Source: Pectobacterium wasabiae CFBP 3304
GTDB lineage: Bacteria > Pseudomonadota > Gammaproteobacteria > Enterobacterales > Enterobacteriaceae
Assembly: GCF_001742185.1 (NCBI RefSeq)
Contig: NZ_CP015750.1
Location: forward strand, 1,612,001 to 1,676,000
Reading direction: 5' to 3'
DNA: 64,000 nt
This document shows, piece after piece, positions 61,249-64,000 of the stretch. The first letter of the stretch is position 1; each line of letters begins with the position of its first letter. Both the position numbers and the translations under genes were made by a program. The notes under the pieces are model-generated. The model saw only the letters and a program-made list of their open reading frames with translations. It ran no database searches and had not been told where the DNA came from.

Positions 61249-63260
61249 GGCAGTGGGTACCATTCTGATGAAATCATGGGGCGGATGCTCTCTAATTCAG
61301 GAGAATTATTAAGGAAATCATCCGGATAATAACCGTAATTTTGCGCACCGTTCAGTTGCAACACGGTCATCCATTTAACCAATTGCGTAGTGTCTAACCA
61401 CAGTTCTCCTGGGACGCGCCACTCCCTTGCCTGAAGTTCAAATACCGTTTTATTCAGCGCGCCGGGGCGGCGGGCCACTTCTTGTACCAACTTTTCCAAC
61501 CACACATTGCTGTCCCTGGGCGCGATGTTTTCCATCAATGGCATCGCCATGGGGGCAACCCAATCATAAGCGGCAAGGAAGTCATCCAGATTTTGGGAGA
61601 ACCATGCTTCACTCTCTGGCTCAATAATGGGGAGCGCGAAAATGTTGCGCGCGGTCTGGACTTGCGGGCCTCGGATCTCATGCACTCGAGCGGCCAGCTC
61701 AAGCGTAAAGTCCGTTAACGCTTTACTTTTAAACCGCGTCCAGCGTGCCGTAAGCTGGGGGTCTCGACGAATGTTGGCAATCGTGTCGGGGAATCCGGCC
61801 TCTTGGTATGCCTGTATAGCCTGATGGCTTGCATCTTCATCCTCTGCAAGTACAGCATCGTCATGGAATAAAATGCCACCAAACATGGTGTAGGCGGAAA
61901 GATCCTCATAAATATCAAGAATTCGACTCCTGGCTTTCGAATCCCATAACGATAAACGCCTATATTGACTCGGGTTGATACTGCGTTGCTCGCTCTCACT
62001 ATCGATCCGCTCAACGCGTTGCAACGTCTTATCATCCATATCAAAAGCCAACACCGGCATCCAGGCGTAAACGCGAACAAGCGCCCGCGAGGCTAGCTGC
62101 CAGGCCACATGATTGAATAAGTCTTCTCGGACAGGCATCCAGCGATTAGGAAAATAGAGTGACTGGACATTGCCATCACCCTTCGGGTCGGAGAAAGCCT
62201 GAAGATAAACGGTATTAATACGCAAGTCGGCAATGCGTTGAATTAATGCATCCACATTACGCGACTGCTGAGCTTTATCGGTGTCATAAACATAATCCAG
62301 ATCGATATGTGCCACTCGTATGCGCTCATGCTCGCGGGCATAGCTGACCAACAGCGCGAACCGTTGCACATCTGGATTATTGTTAATTAGTATGCGAGGA
62401 ACGTTATACGGCGAGTCAGCCGATGCAGGCCCACTTCCAAGCGTTAGCGCTAGCTGATAGCCGCGCTGCTTAACAATGTTTAGCGCATCCCCCCCTACCG
62501 CACCATAAGGCCAGACCCAAACGCGAGGCTTTTTCCCCGTCGCGTCAGCGATTCTTTGAGTAATGAGATCCGTATCATGCGCAAAACGTTGACGATACTC
62601 ATCACGCGTTTCATATCGCTTACTCTCTGGAAAATAGCGACGAGTGACGGCGGCAGGTTCCATATTCCCCTGTGGGTTTGCCTGGATCCCTTTATGTAAG
62701 TCATAGGTATGCGCCCCAATTTCTACCAGGCCAGATTGCGCCATTTCACTGACTTGCTGCCAGGTAAGAAAATGATCGCGAGGGATTTGAACGCCACTAA
62801 AATCCACCGGCTGGTTTTCTGGTGTGTCCAGCCAGCGCCCAACGGGTGCCAGTACCGCAGGCCAACCATAGGCTTTCAAGAGAGGGTAAACGCGATGATA
62901 AAAACTGCTATAACCATCATCGAATGTCAGTAGCACTGCTCTGTCGGGTAGCGGTTTCCCCCCAGAGCCAGCAGCCAGAATCTCATCAACGGATACCGGG
63001 TGGTAACCATTTTCCCTCAACCAGACAAAGTGTTCATTCAGTGCACTGGTTCGTACCGCCATAAAACGTTGATCGGCCCCCTCATCCGCAACATCGTGAT
63101 AGGCAATAACAATATATTGATTAGTTTTCCACGGCAGTTCCTTAACTAAAACAGGACGTTCTGCTGGCGAGCTATATTTCACGTCAACGGGATGCGCGCA
63201 GGCGGCGATCATTAACACCCCAAGCACCATCACAAAATTTCGTAATCGTATAAATAACAT
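61245..63260 (-). CDS. pgaB: PNAG N-deacetylase/hydrolase PgaB
   Basis: 671-aa outer-membrane lipoprotein that partially deacetylates PNAG for export. Lipobox IAAC gives Cys at about residue 21. N-terminal NodB deacetylase domain (about 50-290) with IAYHDVADE and [13 protein letters not shown], and a C-terminal GH153-like hydrolase domain (about 310-670) with [18 protein letters not shown] and LFHDDAVL. Start MLFIRLRNF at 63260 is chosen over a TTG upstream. Follows pgaA by 11 nt. Confidence 0.96.
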   Translation of the reverse strand: MLFIRLRNFVMVLGVLMIAACAHPVDVKYSSPAERPVLVKELPWKTNQYIVIAYHDVADEGADQRFMAVRTSALNEHFVWLRENGYHPVSVDEILAAGSGGKPLPDRAVLLTFDDGYSSFYHRVYPLLKAYGWPAVLAPVGRWLDTPENQPVDFSGVQIPRDHFLTWQQVSEMAQSGLVEIGAHTYDLHKGIQANPQGNMEPAAVTRRYFPESKRYETRDEYRQRFAHDTDLITQRIADATGKKPRVWVWPYGAVGGDALNIVKQRGYQLALTLGSGPASADSPYNVPRILINNNPDVQRFALLVSYAREHERIRVAHIDLDYVYDTDKAQQSRNVDALIQRIADLRINTVYLQAFSDPKGDGNVQSLYFPNRWMPVREDLFNHVAWQLASRALVRVYAWMPVLAFDMDDKTLQRVERIDSESEQRSINPSQYRRLSLWDSKARSRILDIYEDLSAYTMFGGILFHDDAVLAEDEDASHQAIQAYQEAGFPDTIANIRRDPQLTARWTRFKSKALTDFTLELAARVHEIRGPQVQTARNIFALPIIEPESEAWFSQNLDDFLAAYDWVAPMAMPLMENIAPRDSNVWLEKLVQEVARRPGALNKTVFELQAREWRVPGELWLDTTQLVKWMTVLQLNGAQNYGYYPDDFLNNSPELESIRPMISSEWYPLP

Positions 63261-63271
63261 CACCTTTCCCC

Positions 63272-64000
63272 TCAAAACCGATAATTCAAATCAAAAGACA
63301 ACGACAAATTTTGCTCCCGCTTACCGTCGTATGGCCGCTTATCCCACTGGGCACTCACTCCCATATCCAGCACGTCATTCCACCGGACTCTTTGCCCGTA
63401 TCCGAGCGTGGTGATAGCCCCTGCGGATTCACCTTTTTGCCAGTAACGTCCTACGCCAGCATTTATCTCTTGATGCCACTCCGTCTGGTAATGTCGGTAA
63501 AGCAAGTGATCGAGGGTGAAGGCCGGTAACACAGCCACATAATTCTGCGGATTGTAATAAGAAACGGCCTGCTTGCTGTTTGACCCCAAACCGATCGCCG
63601 GGGTGAAATCCAGGGCTAAATACGGAGATGAAAAGACTCGCTCTTGCCCACTCAGCGCGTATTCCTGACGTCTGTTGCCATCAGAGAACCAGCCGCTCGA
63701 CAGATCTGCCTGCCATGAGCGTCGTTCACTTTGCCGCCAACGCACATATCCCCCACCGCCATTCGCCGTTACGCCATTCTTAAGTGCCCGTAGCGGTGTG
63801 TTGCGCATTAGCCGCTCAGCATTAAGGCCGATACGCCAAACGTCATTAATGTCATGCCGATAGGAGAAACGCGCACCGATGTCAGAGCCAAATCCAAAAT
63901 TTCGGTGTGAAAACTCAGCCTCAGCCCAATTGTCGCGATTAGTAAATTCCACACCGCCACGAATAGTGCGATGGATAGCCCGTCCTTCAGTGAAATCACT
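63272..64000 (-). CDS. pgaA: PNAG export porin PgaA, C-terminal part (truncated by window)
   Basis: About 242 C-terminal residues of the outer-membrane porin PgaA; the 5' part lies beyond the window. Repeating beta-strand pattern with aromatic ends, such as EFSHRNFGFGSDIGARFSYRHDI, YVAVLPAFTLDHLLYRHYQTEWHQEINAGVG and the final SFDLNYRF, whose terminal Phe is the BAM signal. The full protein also has periplasmic TPR repeats. First gene of the operon; the frame is open to the window end. Confidence 0.93.
   Translation of the reverse strand, partial: SDFTEGRAIHRTIRGGVEFTNRDNWAEAEFSHRNFGFGSDIGARFSYRHDINDVWRIGLNAERLMRNTPLRALKNGVTANGGGGYVRWRQSERRSWQADLSSGWFSDGNRRQEYALSGQERVFSSPYLALDFTPAIGLGSNSKQAVSYYNPQNYVAVLPAFTLDHLLYRHYQTEWHQEINAGVGRYWQKGESAGAITTLGYGQRVRWNDVLDMGVSAQWDKRPYDGKREQNLSLSFDLNYRF

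Overview
The window is chromosomal DNA of a gamma-proteobacterium of the order Enterobacterales. The gene set and intergenic repeats suggest a soft-rot Pectobacteriaceae genome, most likely Pectobacterium. The genus is an inference from gene content and remembered repeat sequences, not from a search. The backbone follows the Escherichia coli order yidE-ibpB-ibpA-yidQ-yidR ... dgoT-dgoD-dgoA-dgoK-dgoR ... yidA ... gyrB-recF-dnaN-dnaA / rpmH-rnpA-yidD-yidC-mnmE, with accessory blocks inserted between these landmarks. No rRNA, tRNA, insertion sequence or CRISPR array was seen.

Layout. 0-4 kb: the C4-dicarboxylate two-component system DcuS-DcuR behind a DASS-family anion transporter. 4.5-10.4 kb: the yidE-ibpBA-yidQ-yidR backbone; an A+T-rich gene of unknown function sits between yidE and ibpB, bracketed by a 29-bp perfect direct repeat. 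10.6-18.8 kb: two paralogous BhsA-like periplasmic proteins with matching upstream regions flank a beta-glucoside PTS operon (EIIB, EIIC, GH1; no EIIA) and an ssuADCB alkanesulfonate operon (no ssuE). 18.9-24.0 kb: the D-galactonate (dgo) genes with recognisable DgoR operators. 24.2-34.3 kb: a HigBA-type toxin-antitoxin pair, then a seven-gene operon (oligopeptide-type ABC transporter, two nucleoside hydrolases, a DapA-family aldolase) opposite a LysR regulator. 34.5-35.4 kb: an A+T-rich lipoprotein gene among repeats.

35.8-45.2 kb: yidA, a complete beta-glucoside PTS operon (EIIB, EIIC, EIIA, BglA-type GH1) with its LacI/AscG-type regulator, a chemoreceptor and an MFS exporter. 45.3-56 kb: gyrB-recF-dnaN-dnaA on the minus strand and rpmH-rnpA-yidD-yidC-mnmE on the plus strand, divergent from a GATC-rich regulatory region. 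56-59.4 kb: a degenerate HTH antitoxin relic, an acyltransferase-3 membrane protein, and the qorB/ytfH pair. 59.5-64 kb: the pgaABCD poly-N-acetylglucosamine operon, with pgaA cut by the window end.

How the parts fit. Several loci serve uptake and catabolism of plant-derived compounds: dicarboxylates, aryl- or alkyl-beta-glucosides, sulfonates, galactonate, and probably a nucleoside-like compound. The first PTS operon lacks EIIA and a regulator but carries an AscG-like operator, so it probably borrows both from the second. The most unusual items are the nucleoside hydrolase/aldolase/transporter operon, whose substrate I cannot name, and the repeat-bracketed gene beside ibpB.
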